Assembly: GCA_002812745.2 (NCBI GenBank)
Contig: NCSJ02000022.1
Coordinates: 62,001 to 126,000 of the forward strand
Direction of reading: 5' to 3'
DNA: 64,000 nucleotides
Origin: Scytalidium lignicola
Taxonomy: Eukaryota; Ascomycota; Leotiomycetes
Part shown: piece after piece, positions 12,685 through 23,753 of the stretch
How the letters are laid out: each line of letters opens with the position of its first letter
Numbering within the stretch: position 1 is the stretch's first letter
Notes under the pieces: model-generated
Seen by the model: only the letters and a program-made list of their open reading frames with translations
Told to the model about the DNA's origin: nothing
The model's database searches: none
Program-made: the position numbers and the translations under genes

Positions 12685-13802
12685 ATGTAAGTAACTACAC
12701 TCTATACAATGAAAAGAAAGAACGCAATTAGCTGACAATTTTGCGTTATCTTCAGGCATCTCATTCGTAGATCAGCTCTCCGAGCAGCAAGCTCTGCATC
12801 GGCTGCCTTCTCCAAACCACAATCTATTAACACTGCCTCTTCTCCTTTTCTCCTCAGATCGAAGACACAGAGCGCCATCTCATCGTCAGTATTAAGACGG
12901 TACAACAGCGACAATGCCTTTAAGTCTGAAGAGAATTCTACTACAGCAGATGTGAATGAGAGGTCTTCAATTAAGGCTGCAATTGATTCTGCGTCGGAGG
13001 GAGCTCCCACTTCCACCGCCGGTTTTGCTAATGCAGATGATGTATCTGCTGCTCCACGGTATGGCGATGGTTTCCGGGCTGATGAGGGCCGACCTACCTA
13101 TGGTGACAGGAGGAGAGCGCCACGCCCTACGGTGAACTTGACTCCTTCAAACAGTGTTTATGTCGGCAACTTGTTGTTTGATATCCGAGCTGAGGATCTG
13201 GAGAAGGAGTTTGCCGAATTTGGTCCAATTAAGTCTGTTAAGATAGCTACTGATGGAAGGGGATTGAGCAAAGGGTAAATGACACAGTCTAATACATATC
13301 CTCCTTTTTTGGTCAAAGGCTAACAAGATTCAATCATAGATTCGGCTATGTCGAGTTTGAGACACAAGAGCAAGCAGATGATGCTATTAAAGCTAGACAT
13401 CAAACGGAATACGAAGGCCGTACCCTGGTTGTAAGCTACAAGATCACCACCGAGCGTGCTAAGGCCCAGAACCCTCCTTCTCAGACTCTTTTCATTGGTA
13501 ACCTCGCCTACGAGATGTCCGATGCAGACCTGAACCAGCTCTTCCGCGATATCCGCAACGTCATCGATGTTCGTGTGGCTATTGACAGACGCACTGGCCA
13601 GCCAAGAGGATTTGCACACGCAGACTTCGTTGATGTGGACAGTGCTGTCAAGGCTTTCGAGGCGTTGAATGGAAAGGATATCTACGGACGTCAACTGAGA
13701 TGTGATTACTCCCTTGGTACGAGGGAGAAGAGAGGAGATGGGTCTGGCAGCAACATGCGAGCTAGACGCCAAAGCTCCGACAACTCCGAAAACTCATTTT
13801 AG
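12685..13802 (+). CDS. Mitochondrial RNA-binding protein with two RRM domains
   Basis: Probably a 327-residue mitochondrial RNA-binding protein; its RNA target is unknown. The start codon is split by an intron: AT at 12685-12686, intron 12687-12755 (GTAAGT..CAG), then G from 12756. The other exons are 12756-13274 and 13340-13802 (intron 65 bp). The N-terminus MHLIRRSALRAASSASAAF is rich in Arg, Ser and Ala without acids, typical of a matrix presequence. RRM1 (about 132-205) has the RNP2 motif VYVGNL and RNP1 KGFGYVEF, the latter crossed by intron 2. RRM2 (about 219-295) has LFIGNL and RGFAHADF. The C-terminal tail is short, basic then Ser/Asn-rich. Fungal homologues are usually annotated as nucleic-acid-binding or RNP-domain proteins. 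Confidence 0.88.
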
Positions 13803-14470
13803 ATTTTCCCGCTTCTTCACCGCCCCCTCTTTTAGAGTTTTGATGACGTCTTGAAAAAATATATATAATTTGGGATGACTACTGGTGTGCAGGCATTTGT
13901 TTAGACCCCGGGAGGTAGAAAATGTGTAGGTTTGGAAATGAGTTTTGTTAGGTTTGCATATCATCATCTATGTGTACGAGGAAGGGCATGTTTTGAATTA
14001 TTTCCATGAAGGCTTGTGTTATATCTATCTTGCGAGGCTTCTACCCGCCTTTCTTCTTTTTCGAGTGAGTGGGTGAGTGAGGGCTGGTCTCGAAAAATCA
14101 GATATCATGTGTTATAGCTAGGCTTGTTTCTTGTAAAAATAGGTATTATTATCGGGCACTTTCCTTGCTCTACTTGGGATTAAACTAGGTGGAGGGGAGA
14201 GAGAGCATAGATTTCAAGCGTTTTTATACTCTCTTGATGGCTTGGTCTAGTCTAGTAGTTGTATGGACGAAAATAGAAGTTACTAATTCCTCTCATGGAT
14301 GGGTAGTAAAATGATAAATGTGAATTTGAGTGATTTAGGTTGTGTTATAATGAAGATGGTAGTATTGTTGTGGAATTGTGGGTTAGTAACATACTCCCAG
14401 TGTTCCTCGTGTTCTTATTCTACTCGATTTGGCATGTGATCACTCAATTTGTATAATGTCTCGTCTTTGA
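13803..14470. other. Intergenic, 3' flank of the RRM gene
   Basis: AT-rich, with a run of A/T at about 13854-13870 suitable for transcript end formation. No coding signal seen before the transposon relic. Confidence 0.55.
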
Positions 14471-14479
14471 GGGTAGTCT

Positions 14480-15012
14480 AAACCTCCTGTACAGCAGCGA
14501 TAATTTGAGTAAGTGTAGCTTTGGTATTTAGAGCTGTCTTTAGCTCTGGATATCTTTTATAGATCTCAGCCTTAAGGATTGCCTATAGATTCTCAATTAG
14601 ATTGAGATCCGGAGAGTAAGGTGGCCAATCTATTACAGTAATTGTATTTATCCTGAAGCTATTGACGGACTATTCGTACAGTGTGAATTCGCGCGTTGTC
14701 GTATATAAAGATATCTCCCGGATTGATCAGAGTAGGAAGATATTCCTCTAAGATCTTGAGAGACTGTTCGTCACTCTTATACAGTACTAAATCTGTCCGA
14801 ATTATATATCTAAAGCCAGCCTAGAACATCTGCTTCACTCTAGTTTCTGTAGGACTCGTCTGGACAACTTTTAGGTCTAATCTATCGCTAGGAGGCACGA
14901 ATAACCACTGAATCTGTTGACCGATTCCGCGTTTAATAGAACACTTCGTCTCTATTCTCGAGGGGTAAAGTGTTGGTAGGTTTATGCCTAGCTCAATCGA
15001 TTTGCTACCCAC
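14480..15012 (-). mobile_element. Degenerate Tc1/mariner (IS630-type) transposase relic
   Basis: Read on the minus strand, 15012 to 14480 aligns by eye with the catalytic half of fungal Tc1/mariner transposases. Recognisable blocks in order are KRGIGQQIQW, VVQTSPTETRV, IRTDLVL, LEEYLP, IYDNARIHT (second catalytic Asp) and DWPPYSPDLNLIENL (third catalytic acid). Three conserved Trp codons are now TAG: 14821-14823, 14659-14661 and 14583-14585. A frameshift separates the last two blocks. TGG to TAG is CpA to TpA on the other strand, the signature of repeat-induced point mutation. The N-terminal DNA-binding half and terminal repeats were not found, so this is a dead fragment. It lies about 230 bp beyond the 3' end of ADE2. 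Confidence 0.85.
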
Positions 15013-15154
15013 CTAAGTGAGGACTTTAGACTCTTATCAAAATCGATGTTGCCTTAAAAGTTTATTAGTCACGGCCACCAAAAAACAATTTGTTGCCTGA
15101 AACTGAGCACGCGCTACTGTGGGCCAATGTTGGTGGGTGGGCTCGTTTACTGAC

Positions 15155-15186
15155 ACCTACTACCAGCAATTTCGCTGGTAGTAGGT
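15155..15186. repeat. Perfect 13-bp hairpin
   Basis: ACCTACTACCAGC, six bases (AATTTC), then its exact reverse complement. It lies between the transposon relic and the ADE2 stop codon. It may be a transcript-end hairpin or a leftover transposon terminus. Confidence 0.6.
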
Positions 15187-15239
15187 TACCTACGAGTATT
15201 TGAAGGGATATCTTAGATTTACGTTTTGGAAGATACGGG

Positions 15240-17139
15240 TTATATTCCTTTCATTTTTGCTAGATAGGTTTCGACGTCAATCTCTTTCAGTAGACTAGCC
15301 TTATCCTCTACCTGCTTTTCCATTTGCTTCTGATAAGCCTTCATCTTCTCGTGAAATGTAGGTATAAAGGCGCCCAAGCATCTAATGGCAAGAAGAGCCG
15401 CATTAACAGAATTATTGATCCCTACTGTAGCAACTGGTACACCCCGCTACTTTCTATTAGCGTCTTGATGCAGAACAGAGAGGAAGGGAACCAGGTCAAA
15501 GACTCGTTGACTTACAGGCATTTGGACAATACTGAGCATTGAGTCTAATCCATCCATGTGTGTGGCTTTGACCGGAACGCCGATAACAGGCAATGAAGTG
15601 TACGCTGCTAGCATTCCAGGTAGATGAGCAGCTCCACCAGCTGCTGCAATAATAACTTTAATACCACGAGAAGCGGCTTGCGTGGCGACTTTAGCCATCT
15701 TGTCCGGCGTACGATGTGCTGATGTAATATCGACTTCCCAAGGCACGCCGAANTTGGGTCAGTACATCTAAACCCCCTTTTAACACCGGAAGATCCGAGT
15801 CAGAACCCATCGTGACAAGGACTAAGGGCATCGTTGGAGGCTTGTTAATTGCTTGTTCTGGCCGGAGAGGCTTGTGGCGTGTTTGAATCCTGTCATGTCT
15901 GATTTCGTTGGCTATTTCAATAAGCGGCTGTGCATATTCTTCGAGTTCTGTGACATCAGCCGTTAAACCAGTGATTGTGATATGGCCAATTTTTCGACCA
16001 GGTTTGGGCTCTTTTCCGTAGAGGTGAAGATAAACACCAATCTGATTCCCGTACATCGACTTAGCCTTGTCGATGAGTCGAAGGTGAGAGTCTAAGTTGG
16101 CACCTCCCAAAATGTTAATCATGATGCTTGAAGAGACGTGGGGCTTTAGTTCTTCAGGCAGGGGGTCATCAAGAATCGAGGTGAGCTGTGCCTTAAACTG
16201 GGACCTGAATAGCGGTTAGATTTTGTGACAAGCAACGGACAATGCTTACATGTAGGGCACTGCTTCAGTGAAGAGATGGCCCGAGTTATGAGGCCGAGGA
16301 GCGATTTCATTAACCAGAATCTCGTTGTCCTTAGTAATAAAGGTCTCAACAGCGAAAACACCTCTGCCCCACAACTTATCGACTACACTACAGGCGACCT
16401 GTTGCACCTGCTTGCACATAGAAGTAGGCACAGCCCGTGGTGGCATGTAGACCCGCGAACAAACACTATCCTCATGCACCATTTCCACTGCTGGATAGGG
16501 CACGAGACGCTTCGTCCGGCCTTCGTGATCCTCGGTGCGGATAACCAAGACAGAAAGCTCACGTTCAAAGGGAACGTACTTTTCCGCATAACAGGGAAAG
16601 TCGCCAAACTCTGTAACAGCCCAGTCCAAGTCGGCTTCGTTGGAGATCTTAAGGTTTCCTCGCCCATCATAAGAATTCTTTTTGCTTTTTAGCATCCAGG
16701 GATACCCAAATTTGGCTGAAATATCCTGCAGAGAGGCATACATGCCACTTCCGGATGTCTCAACCGCCAACTGCTCTGCAATGGGAATACCTTGGCGACT
16801 TAAGTACGCTTTTTGCTCGTACTTGTCCTGGATAAGCCGAAGCGTCCTCCAGGATGGGTGAACGGCAACCTGTGTGGATGATGCTATCTCTTCGAGCACT
16901 GTCGTGTCAATATGCTCTGTCTCGACACTAATGATCTTACACTGAGTGGCTAGCTCTCTAATCTTTTCAGCATCCTTGTAGGAACCATTGATATGGTATT
17001 TGCTTTGGCTAATTTGCTTGGCAGGTGCATCATCTGCATCGAGAATAGCAATTTCAATCTCGAGGGGAGCTGCGGCTTCGCAAAGCATCCGGCCCAGTTG
17101 GCCACCGCCAAGTAGGCCAATAACGGGCGTAGGACTCAT
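15240..17139 (-). CDS. ade2: Phosphoribosylaminoimidazole carboxylase (AIR carboxylase)
   Basis: Purine biosynthesis enzyme of the cytosol, converting AIR to CAIR. It is a fungal fusion of an ATP-grasp PurK half and a PurE mutase half. Exons (minus): 17139-16250, 16204-15516, 15446-15240, giving 594 residues once the single 'n' at 15753 is dropped. The introns are 45 and 69 bp. The N-terminus has the nucleotide-binding motif [21 protein letters not shown] is in the ATP-grasp C-part. The PurE half has MGSDSDLP and SAHRTPDKM and ends in a helical tail. As written, the 'n' shifts the frame between VLTQ and GVPWEV. Removing it gives QFGVPWEV, as in the family, so I treat it as a sequence error. 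The gene is divergent from PEX5 across about 0.9 kb. Confidence 0.96.
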
Positions 17140-18032
17140 CTTGTATCCAACAAGGAGTCAAGTAGCAAGGGGATGACTGCGTTCTGGTGAATGTAAAAGA
17201 AGCCTTTCAATCTGTCAAAATCTTAAAAGCTATGAGAAATTACTTGCAGGGAGAAATATTCACCTTAGAATGCGGGTGCTAGCAGCCTATTGAGGTTTTT
17301 ATGCCCTCCCTTGGTAGGTAGTTAAAATTTTCCGAGTTTGTATCCCACTGATCAGCAGTAGTTCGCTGCCAAGAGAAATTAAAACAGTACTTTAACTAAA
17401 GTTTTTAACATCGACCAGACTCANTTTTTTTGTAGCATGGAGAATTCTATACAATGTAAAAGGTTTAATTAGCAAATTAAGCTCCTTAAACTCTAGATGT
17501 TTTCGCAGAGGCAAGTTAAGGCGAGAGCATGTGACATTTAAGATCGGTGGCGGCTCAAGTTCAGTGCCGCCTCCCGCACACGCTAAAAGCATGACCCCAA
17601 CCGAGGCTCGGTATTCCCCAAGTTTTGTTGTTGGATGAGTGAGCATCAATAATCACCACTTCTCTAAATTTCCCTGCTTCTCCTGTAATTTGCTGTATTT
17701 TTCTCTTTGCAATCTGGTATAGAAAATACAGTGGGGAGGCTTTTCTTGGATTATCTTTCTTTCTGACTCCAGGACAACAGATGCACCCTGGAGCGCTCGC
17801 TGATCTTTGATTTGTCAGAAGGGACCTGGGGCACGAGAGCTTGAAGAGGGGTTCAGAAGCCAGGGAATGCTCCACCGACTCATTTATCCATCTCTCCTTC
17901 CACGACATCTAAACAGAATCGCAGTCATTTGAGAAGCGGGTTCCAACCCATTGTCGCTATTTGTGACATAATATTCAGGAATATATTACAGGGAAAGGAA
18001 ACCGGAAGCAAAAATATACATTACAACACAAC
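17140..18032. other. Intergenic, shared upstream region of ADE2 and PEX5
   Basis: Divergent promoter region of 893 bp. Small open frames at 17392-17908 have no domain, and an 'n' at 17424 precedes a T run. No specific site recognised. Confidence 0.6.
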
Positions 18033-20116
18033 ATGTCGTTCCTCGGTGGCGCGGAGTGTTCAACTGCTGGCAACCCTTTAAGTCAGTTCACAAAGCATGT
18101 TCAGGATGATAAGAGTTTGCAGAGAGACCGGTTAGTTGGCCGGCCTGGAGGTAATGCGGGGTTAGGAATGAGAAGTAATGGGATGGCTGCTGGGAGTCAA
18201 GACCATGTAAGTTGAACCTTTATTAATATCTATTCTTGGAGGAAGTAGATGAGTTATTAGCATCTGGATGGACAAGTTCATTTGATGCGGGTAATATATT
18301 GAGTTCCTATTTCTAACGTTTCCATTTTCTTGCTCTTCTCTAGATGATGAACGAGTTCATGCAACAAAATGGACAGCTTGATGCTTTCCCCATGCGGCCA
18401 GATCAATTCATGGATATGCATATGCAACAAGGACGATCGAGAGACTTTCCAGACATGAATGCTCAGATGGAGGCCTCCTTTAACGAGGCTAGGGCGAAAG
18501 GTCTACCAAATATGCCAGCAAATGCGTCATTCAACCCAGCGGAATTCGCGCGCTTCCAACAGATGTCTCAGCCTAGTTCAGCGAGAACGGCGAGTCCAAT
18601 CTCACAGAATATGAGCGGATTTCAGTCTCCGCAAATGGGTATGAATAGACCGATGATGGGCATGGGTATGGGTATGGGCGGCATGGGGATGGGAATGGGA
18701 GTAATGCAACAACCATATTACCAGGCGCCTCAGAACTTAGAGCAACAGGGTAAGGGGAAGGGTAAGATGATTGAGTTGGATGACGAGAACTGGGAGGAGC
18801 AATTCAAGCAGATTGACCTCCAGGCTCAATCTCAGGAGCAGGATGAGAATGCGGCGATAGAGAGAGAGCTCAATGAAATGGACAGGTCAGTCCTTGAATC
18901 CGAAACCAATGAATTTGGTGATTTCGAATCTATTTGGAAAGGCATACAAGCTGAAACAGCAGCCGCTAGGCAAATGGTATCTGATAGCAACCTGGACGAA
19001 GAACTCGCCCACATGGGAGACTTCGACCAGTGGGAAGGATTCGATAACCTAAACACGCATGTTTCGCCTTTCCGAGACCCACAGCTAGGAGAGTACATGT
19101 TCGAAGAAGACAACATTTTCAAGGAAATCAATAACCCGTTCGAAGAAGGTGTTAGAATCATGCGAGAAGGAGGCAACCTCTCTCTCGCCGCTTTAGCATT
19201 CGAAGCCGCCGTTCAAAAGGATCCTCAGCACGTCGATGCCTGGGTTTTGCTCGGTACATCCCAAGCCCAGAATGAGAAAGAAACTCCTGCAATCCGAGCC
19301 TTAGAACATGCCTTAAAACTTGATCCAAATAACCTCTCTGCACTTATGGGTCTAGCAGTAAGCTATACCAATGAAGGCTATGATAGTACAGCTTACCGCA
19401 CCTTGGAACGCTGGCTTTCCGTCAAATACCCTACCATAATTTCTACCACAGACCTTTCTACAGACAATGACGTAGGCTTCACAGACCGTCACCTTCTCCA
19501 CAACAAAGTCACCGATCTCTTCATCAGCGCTGCCCAACTGTCCCCCGATGGCGAACACATGGATCCAGATGTGCAAGTCGGTTTAGGTGTACTTTTCTAT
19601 GGCGCAGAGGAATACGACAAAGCAGTAGATTGCTTCAGTGCAGCATTAGCTTCTACCGAATCCGGCACATCCAACAACCAAGATCAAGTCCACCTGCTCT
19701 GGAATCGTCTGGGTGCCACACTAGCCAACAGCGGCCGCAGCGAGGAAGCCATAGCAGCCTATGAAAAGGCCCTCACTATTCGCGAGAACTTCGTCCGGGC
19801 CAGATACAACTTAGGTGTATCCTGTATCAACATTGGCTGCTATAATGAAGCTGCTTCGCATCTCCTAGGCGCCTTAGCTATGCATAAGGTCGTGGAGAAT
19901 GAAGGCAGGGAGAAAGCTAGGGATATCCTTGGCAGTGGAGCTGGAGATGGAGGACCCACTGAAGCAGAGCTCGACAGGATGATTACTCAAAATCAGAGCA
20001 CGAACCTATATGATACACTGAGGAGAGTATTTAGCCAGATGGGACGAAGGGATTTGGCGGAGCGAGTGGTGGTTGGAATGAATGTCGAATCATTCAAGGG
20101 AGAATTTGAATTTTAA
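18033..20116 (+). CDS. pex5: Peroxisomal targeting signal 1 receptor
   Basis: Cycling receptor that binds the C-terminal SKL-type signal of matrix proteins in the cytosol and docks at the peroxisome membrane. Exons are 18033-18206 and 18344-20116 (intron 137 bp, GTAAGT..CTAG), 648 residues. Residues 1-9 are MSFLGGAEC; Cys9 fits the conserved cysteine that is mono-ubiquitinated for receptor recycling. The middle is Gln/Met-rich with a GMGMGG low-complexity run. A WEEQF motif (WxxxF/Y type) would bind Pex14/Pex13. TPR repeats occupy about residues 320-600 and form the PTS1 pocket, for example around AWVLLGTSQAQNEKE and ARYNLGVSCINIG. The length is normal for fungi. Confidence 0.96.
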
Positions 20117-20884
20117 GAGATGTACTGAGATCTTAAAAACTCCTTTTGAAAAGATTGCAATTTCTCAACTCTTTATGAGGAGGTGGCCTATTATATAGTT
20201 GAAGTATGACCCCGGTATCTGTACGAATATGGTAGATATATGAGCCACCTTAGATAATTGCTAGAGTCACGAATAAAATGCATGGATGGGGATGCAGATG
20301 GCATGAGTGCAATTATTTTCGAGTTACGTTAAAGCTCCATTGTGCCTCCGATTCTTCTTCCCTGTACACTTTTATACCTTTCTTTGCTCGATCTCTAATG
20401 TCAATGAACCTTTAGTCCATCCCAGCTCCTGAGTTCCCATGCATAAAATATCTGCGCGTTCCCAATATACGGAGACGCTAGACAAGAGATGTAGTGCTAA
20501 TCACTCGAAGTGAATGCTTCATTTCTACCTCAAAGAGATATTCACTAGAATAAGAGCGACAATCCCATTCCATCTTCGCTAACTTTAACTTACCCACTGG
20601 GTTTTGTTATTTGCTGCTGGAAGAGTTCTGTGTGGTAGTTAAGATCTTGAGATTGGTCTAAGTCTTCGTCTTCCCGTGGCCAAACGTGATGAAACGGAAA
20701 GTTGGGAAGTGGGAAGATTCTAGTGAAAACTCCCATAACCTTCGAACTTCTTTAACCTTGTCTATATATCATAGCCGCCGCATAGAATTGTGAAGTGTTG
20801 CAATACTGAGAGTTGAACCGCTACCGGCAATTGTGCATGCGTTTAGGTATACCCTGTGTGTGTGTCTAAGCAAGGACTTCTTAT
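20117..20884. other. Intergenic between PEX5 and modin-like gene (convergent)
   Basis: Two convergent 3' flanks over 768 bp. AT-rich, with no gene or clear repeat. Confidence 0.55.
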
Positions 20885-22564
20885 CTACCCAATATAAACT
20901 GGCATTTTACTATTCCAATGCTCACTTGGCAGTGGAGGCACTCCTGGTATCATAACATGTGCCATCTGCCAGCAAATCGCTCGAAACATCATGGCAAGCC
21001 AAGCATTCTCTACCTCAATCTTCGTCAAGTTAGGTTTGTCAAAGAAAACCATGTGGGTACGAATAACCCTTTCTACTAGTGCTGGTAAAACGTTGAAGCA
21101 TACTTCCATGCTCCACATCAGATAGGGATCTGCGTTTTCGAGGTCGTACTCGTTGCGAAAATCAGGACTCAAGTCAGGGCTGATGGCTGATGCCTGGACA
21201 ATGTGTTCGCTCACTAAAACAGAGTAGATTACGTTGCTGCCTTGGAGGAACGTTGTCATTTCCGTATGGTAAGTGAGAAGGAGGGCTCTGCAAGATATTT
21301 CGGCTTCGGTGACACGGGGTTCCCATATTTCTGTCGTTTCGTCGTTCCATCCAGATCCACGCATACCTCTCAGTTCCGTTAGGAGTGATAGTATGCGAAC
21401 TGGTAATCGTGATTCCCGGTGAGCCCGTCGTTCGACAAAATCTAGAAGTCGCTTTGCGAATATGTAGCGGCCTTCTCGACATCCTGTTAACCCTCTTGCC
21501 CATCTATTTGGAGACGGAATCCTGTTTAACCATACATGAGGAGCACGAGGGACGGTTTCGCTGATAAGCATGGCAGAGCAGAGAGGAATTAAATCATTCA
21601 ACCCCGGGATGAAATCCATACCTGCCTTGATATTTTTGCCAATAATATGCACCGTCTCAGTTATATCCCGTTGAGAGCTGGTACGGTACCGCATTAAACG
21701 TGGCAAACTCTGTGCAATCTCTTTGAAAGACCCAACGTCCAAATCAAATTTCATAAGTGGTCCAAAAAGCCTATGGTCGAACTCTACGAGTCCAAAACCC
21801 AGTTTATCAGCTTCCTTAGCTGGGATATAAAAGCAGTTTCCTGAATTGTCCCTTGAGGTATAAGAATACTGAAGAATAGTCCCAATGGATCTCACGAGCG
21901 TCGAAGTAAAAACATGCCCATTTCCTTCAGCTCTCATCAGCCCGGCTCCAGGATCAAAGGACTTCCACACCATGCCCAACCGTCTTGCCATAATTGCCAC
22001 ATCACAGACCGTAGAACTAGCCAGAGGCCTGGTAACATCAGGCGGCATAAAATCCCAAGACTTTTGAATAAACTGGATCGTAGGAATCATGGTATCGTTT
22101 GCTACAGAATCTGGACTCTGAGGAAAGTACTGCACTGCATCTCGTCCCTGCTTATGGAGTTGAGCAAGGAGAGGCACCCAACAGACCAACTCATCACTAT
22201 CATAGTACTTCCTAGCTTCTCTAGATCCCCACCCTGGTAAGGTCATACTTGCGCTTAGGGAGCCTGGAGTATCAACCAGATCGCAAAATACCTTTGAAGT
22301 ACCAGGCTTCGTGTACTCTGCTTCGGCATCCTGAATTCGAATAGGCCCGTATATAATACGCGGTGTAACAAAAATAGTTTCAAATCGGAATTCCGTCCAT
22401 CGGAAGCGGAGTTTCGTTCGGCGGGCCCAAAGGCCCATCACAGAGGGTTGGCATCGACGGAGGCCATCTGCGGTTGCGTAGTATTGCTGAAGGAGCTGGC
22501 CAACGGTTGCCAATAGTGCAACAAGAGATATCAGTAATGCTGTCAGAGAGACTGAGTCGACCAT
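20885..22564 (-). CDS. Modin-like fungal protein with N-terminal membrane anchor
   Basis: Single-exon gene of 559 residues; no biochemical function can be read from the sequence. Residues about 6-24 (LTALLISLVALLATVGQ) form a hydrophobic segment, probably a membrane anchor. It is followed by LQQYYATADGLRRC and a Trp/Arg-rich stretch (LWARRTKLRFRWTEFRFET). This N-terminal pattern recurs in filamentous ascomycete proteins often annotated 'modin'; I rely on memory of that pattern, so the name is tentative. The remainder looks globular and helical, without motifs I recognise. It sits at the edge of a region of non-housekeeping genes. Accessory status is inference. Confidence 0.6.
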   Translation of the reverse strand: MVDSVSLTALLISLVALLATVGQLLQQYYATADGLRRCQPSVMGLWARRTKLRFRWTEFRFETIFVTPRIIYGPIRIQDAEAEYTKPGTSKVFCDLVDTPGSLSASMTLPGWGSREARKYYDSDELVCWVPLLAQLHKQGRDAVQYFPQSPDSVANDTMIPTIQFIQKSWDFMPPDVTRPLASSTVCDVAIMARRLGMVWKSFDPGAGLMRAEGNGHVFTSTLVRSIGTILQYSYTSRDNSGNCFYIPAKEADKLGFGLVEFDHRLFGPLMKFDLDVGSFKEIAQSLPRLMRYRTSSQRDITETVHIIGKNIKAGMDFIPGLNDLIPLCSAMLISETVPRAPHVWLNRIPSPNRWARGLTGCREGRYIFAKRLLDFVERRAHRESRLPVRILSLLTELRGMRGSGWNDETTEIWEPRVTEAEISCRALLLTYHTEMTTFLQGSNVIYSVLVSEHIVQASAISPDLSPDFRNEYDLENADPYLMWSMEVCFNVLPALVERVIRTHMVFFDKPNLTKIEVENAWLAMMFRAICWQMAHVMIPGVPPLPSEHWNSKMPVYIG

Positions 22565-22745
22565 GATACCTCAGCTTTCGTGGAATCCAAAATGTTCTCT
22601 ATAACTGAGACGGACATTCACTCGCTTGGCTCAAGACAAGGCTGAGGTGAAGATCAATTGAGGTAAAAATTCACTAAAACCGAGGTGGTACTATTGAGTT
22701 GAGGTGTCCTTCAAAGCCCACTCATAGCTTTATAGATATCTCTCT

Positions 22746-23470
22746 TTAATTATTACTTTGCCACAGCCATTGGGACGCTCCAATGTAGGAAGTGTCACTA
22801 GGGAGGTTAATGGTGTGGCTCATTTCAGCTGAAGCAGCGATTGATTCAGCCTCATTCCTTAGGCAGCAGTAGTGCGGCGCATTCGACGTTTTTGTAAGAC
22901 TGTTAATTTTTTTGCCTTGGGCAGGATCGTGGAATATTAATGTAGAACACCGTGTACTACAGCTCGAGGAGTCTCTGCAGGCGCCTATATAGGAAGCTAA
23001 AAATGGAGTATGATTGCCAAAAAACAAAAACAAAAAGACAGAGAGTTCACCGTCGAACGTATTCTGGGCAGCTCAACAGAGGTGATAGCGCTTTGGTTCG
23101 ACAATGAGTCTATGGCCGACTCGATCCTGCTCAGCTGGTCTAAGACGGCAGCCACCATTGAATTCGAAGAACCGCCAGTGCTGGCATCGACTCGTCTCGA
23201 CGGCCGATCGACACGGTGTGGTTTGGAGTAGACGCACTCGATATTGAGATCTTTGCAGAAAGAGCACGAGGGCTTTTTCACATTACATCGTGTCTTTCTT
23301 ACCAGCACACGTCACACTAGTGAAGACAGTATGAATAATGACTCGTTCTTTTGGTTCTATGGGATCATGCTTACCGCTATCGGAGCCCGTTTTCGCGGAT
23401 ATGATTGTACCTTGCTCTGGCTATCACGCCGTCCAGGAATTGGATTAGCGTTGGTCGACGAGACCTCCAT
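22746..23470 (-). pseudogene. Zn2Cys6 transcription factor, frameshifted and short
   Basis: Minus-strand gene starting at 23470 (MEVSSTNANPIP..). Exon 1 is 23470-23375, then a 58-bp intron (GTAAGC..CTAG), then exon 2 from 23316. The join reads RKRAPIACDVCW. The frame is then broken: one base is missing near 23301-23303. Beyond it, RKTRCNVKKPSCSFC..NIEC completes a perfect CX2CX6CX6CX2CX6C zinc cluster. A linker and a weak coil (AAVLDQLSRIESAIDSL) follow, then the frame is lost near 23050. An open tail to 22746 may be a last exon, but the splice is unclear. No fungal_trans middle domain is visible. It is either a decaying regulator or a gene with one sequencing error. It is divergent from the alpha/beta hydrolase. 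Confidence 0.7.
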
Positions 23471-23753
23471 TGTTGTGGTGGTGCTGGGTGTGTCTTCCAA
23501 GGCCAGTCCCCGCACAAATTATAATTAGGCAATCGAGATGAACAGATTTGTGAGGTCGCAGTACTTTCCCGAGCTCCCGAGCTCCCGGGTGACCAATAGG
23601 TATAGCTAGTACGATTCCTATTCGAAATGCGTAAATAGTCGATTGAGTCTCATGGCAATCAGGTTGATAGTCCAGACGCATCAATCGCATTCACGGAATA
23701 CTTACGCATTGCGCCCCTCACCTCAGTCTAGCTGGTCAGAGAACCGTCAAAAC
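23471..23753. promoter_or_regulatory. Divergent promoter between Zn2Cys6 gene and hydrolase, with CCG repeats
   Basis: Three CCG triplets spaced exactly eight bases apart occupy 23569-23587 (CCGAGCTC repeated, then CCGGG). Zn2Cys6 proteins bind paired CCG/CGG triplets with fixed spacing, so this is a candidate site for the adjacent regulator. A CCAAT box follows within a few bases (about 23593). Binding is inference. Confidence 0.4.

Noticed and set aside
12340..12690. Open frame upstream of the mitochondrial RRM gene
   Set aside because: Low-complexity translation; it overlaps the promoter and the split start codon and has no domain.
17392..17908. Overlapping minus-strand frames between ADE2 and PEX5
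   Set aside because: Short, contain an ambiguous base, share no recognised motif and lie in a divergent promoter.
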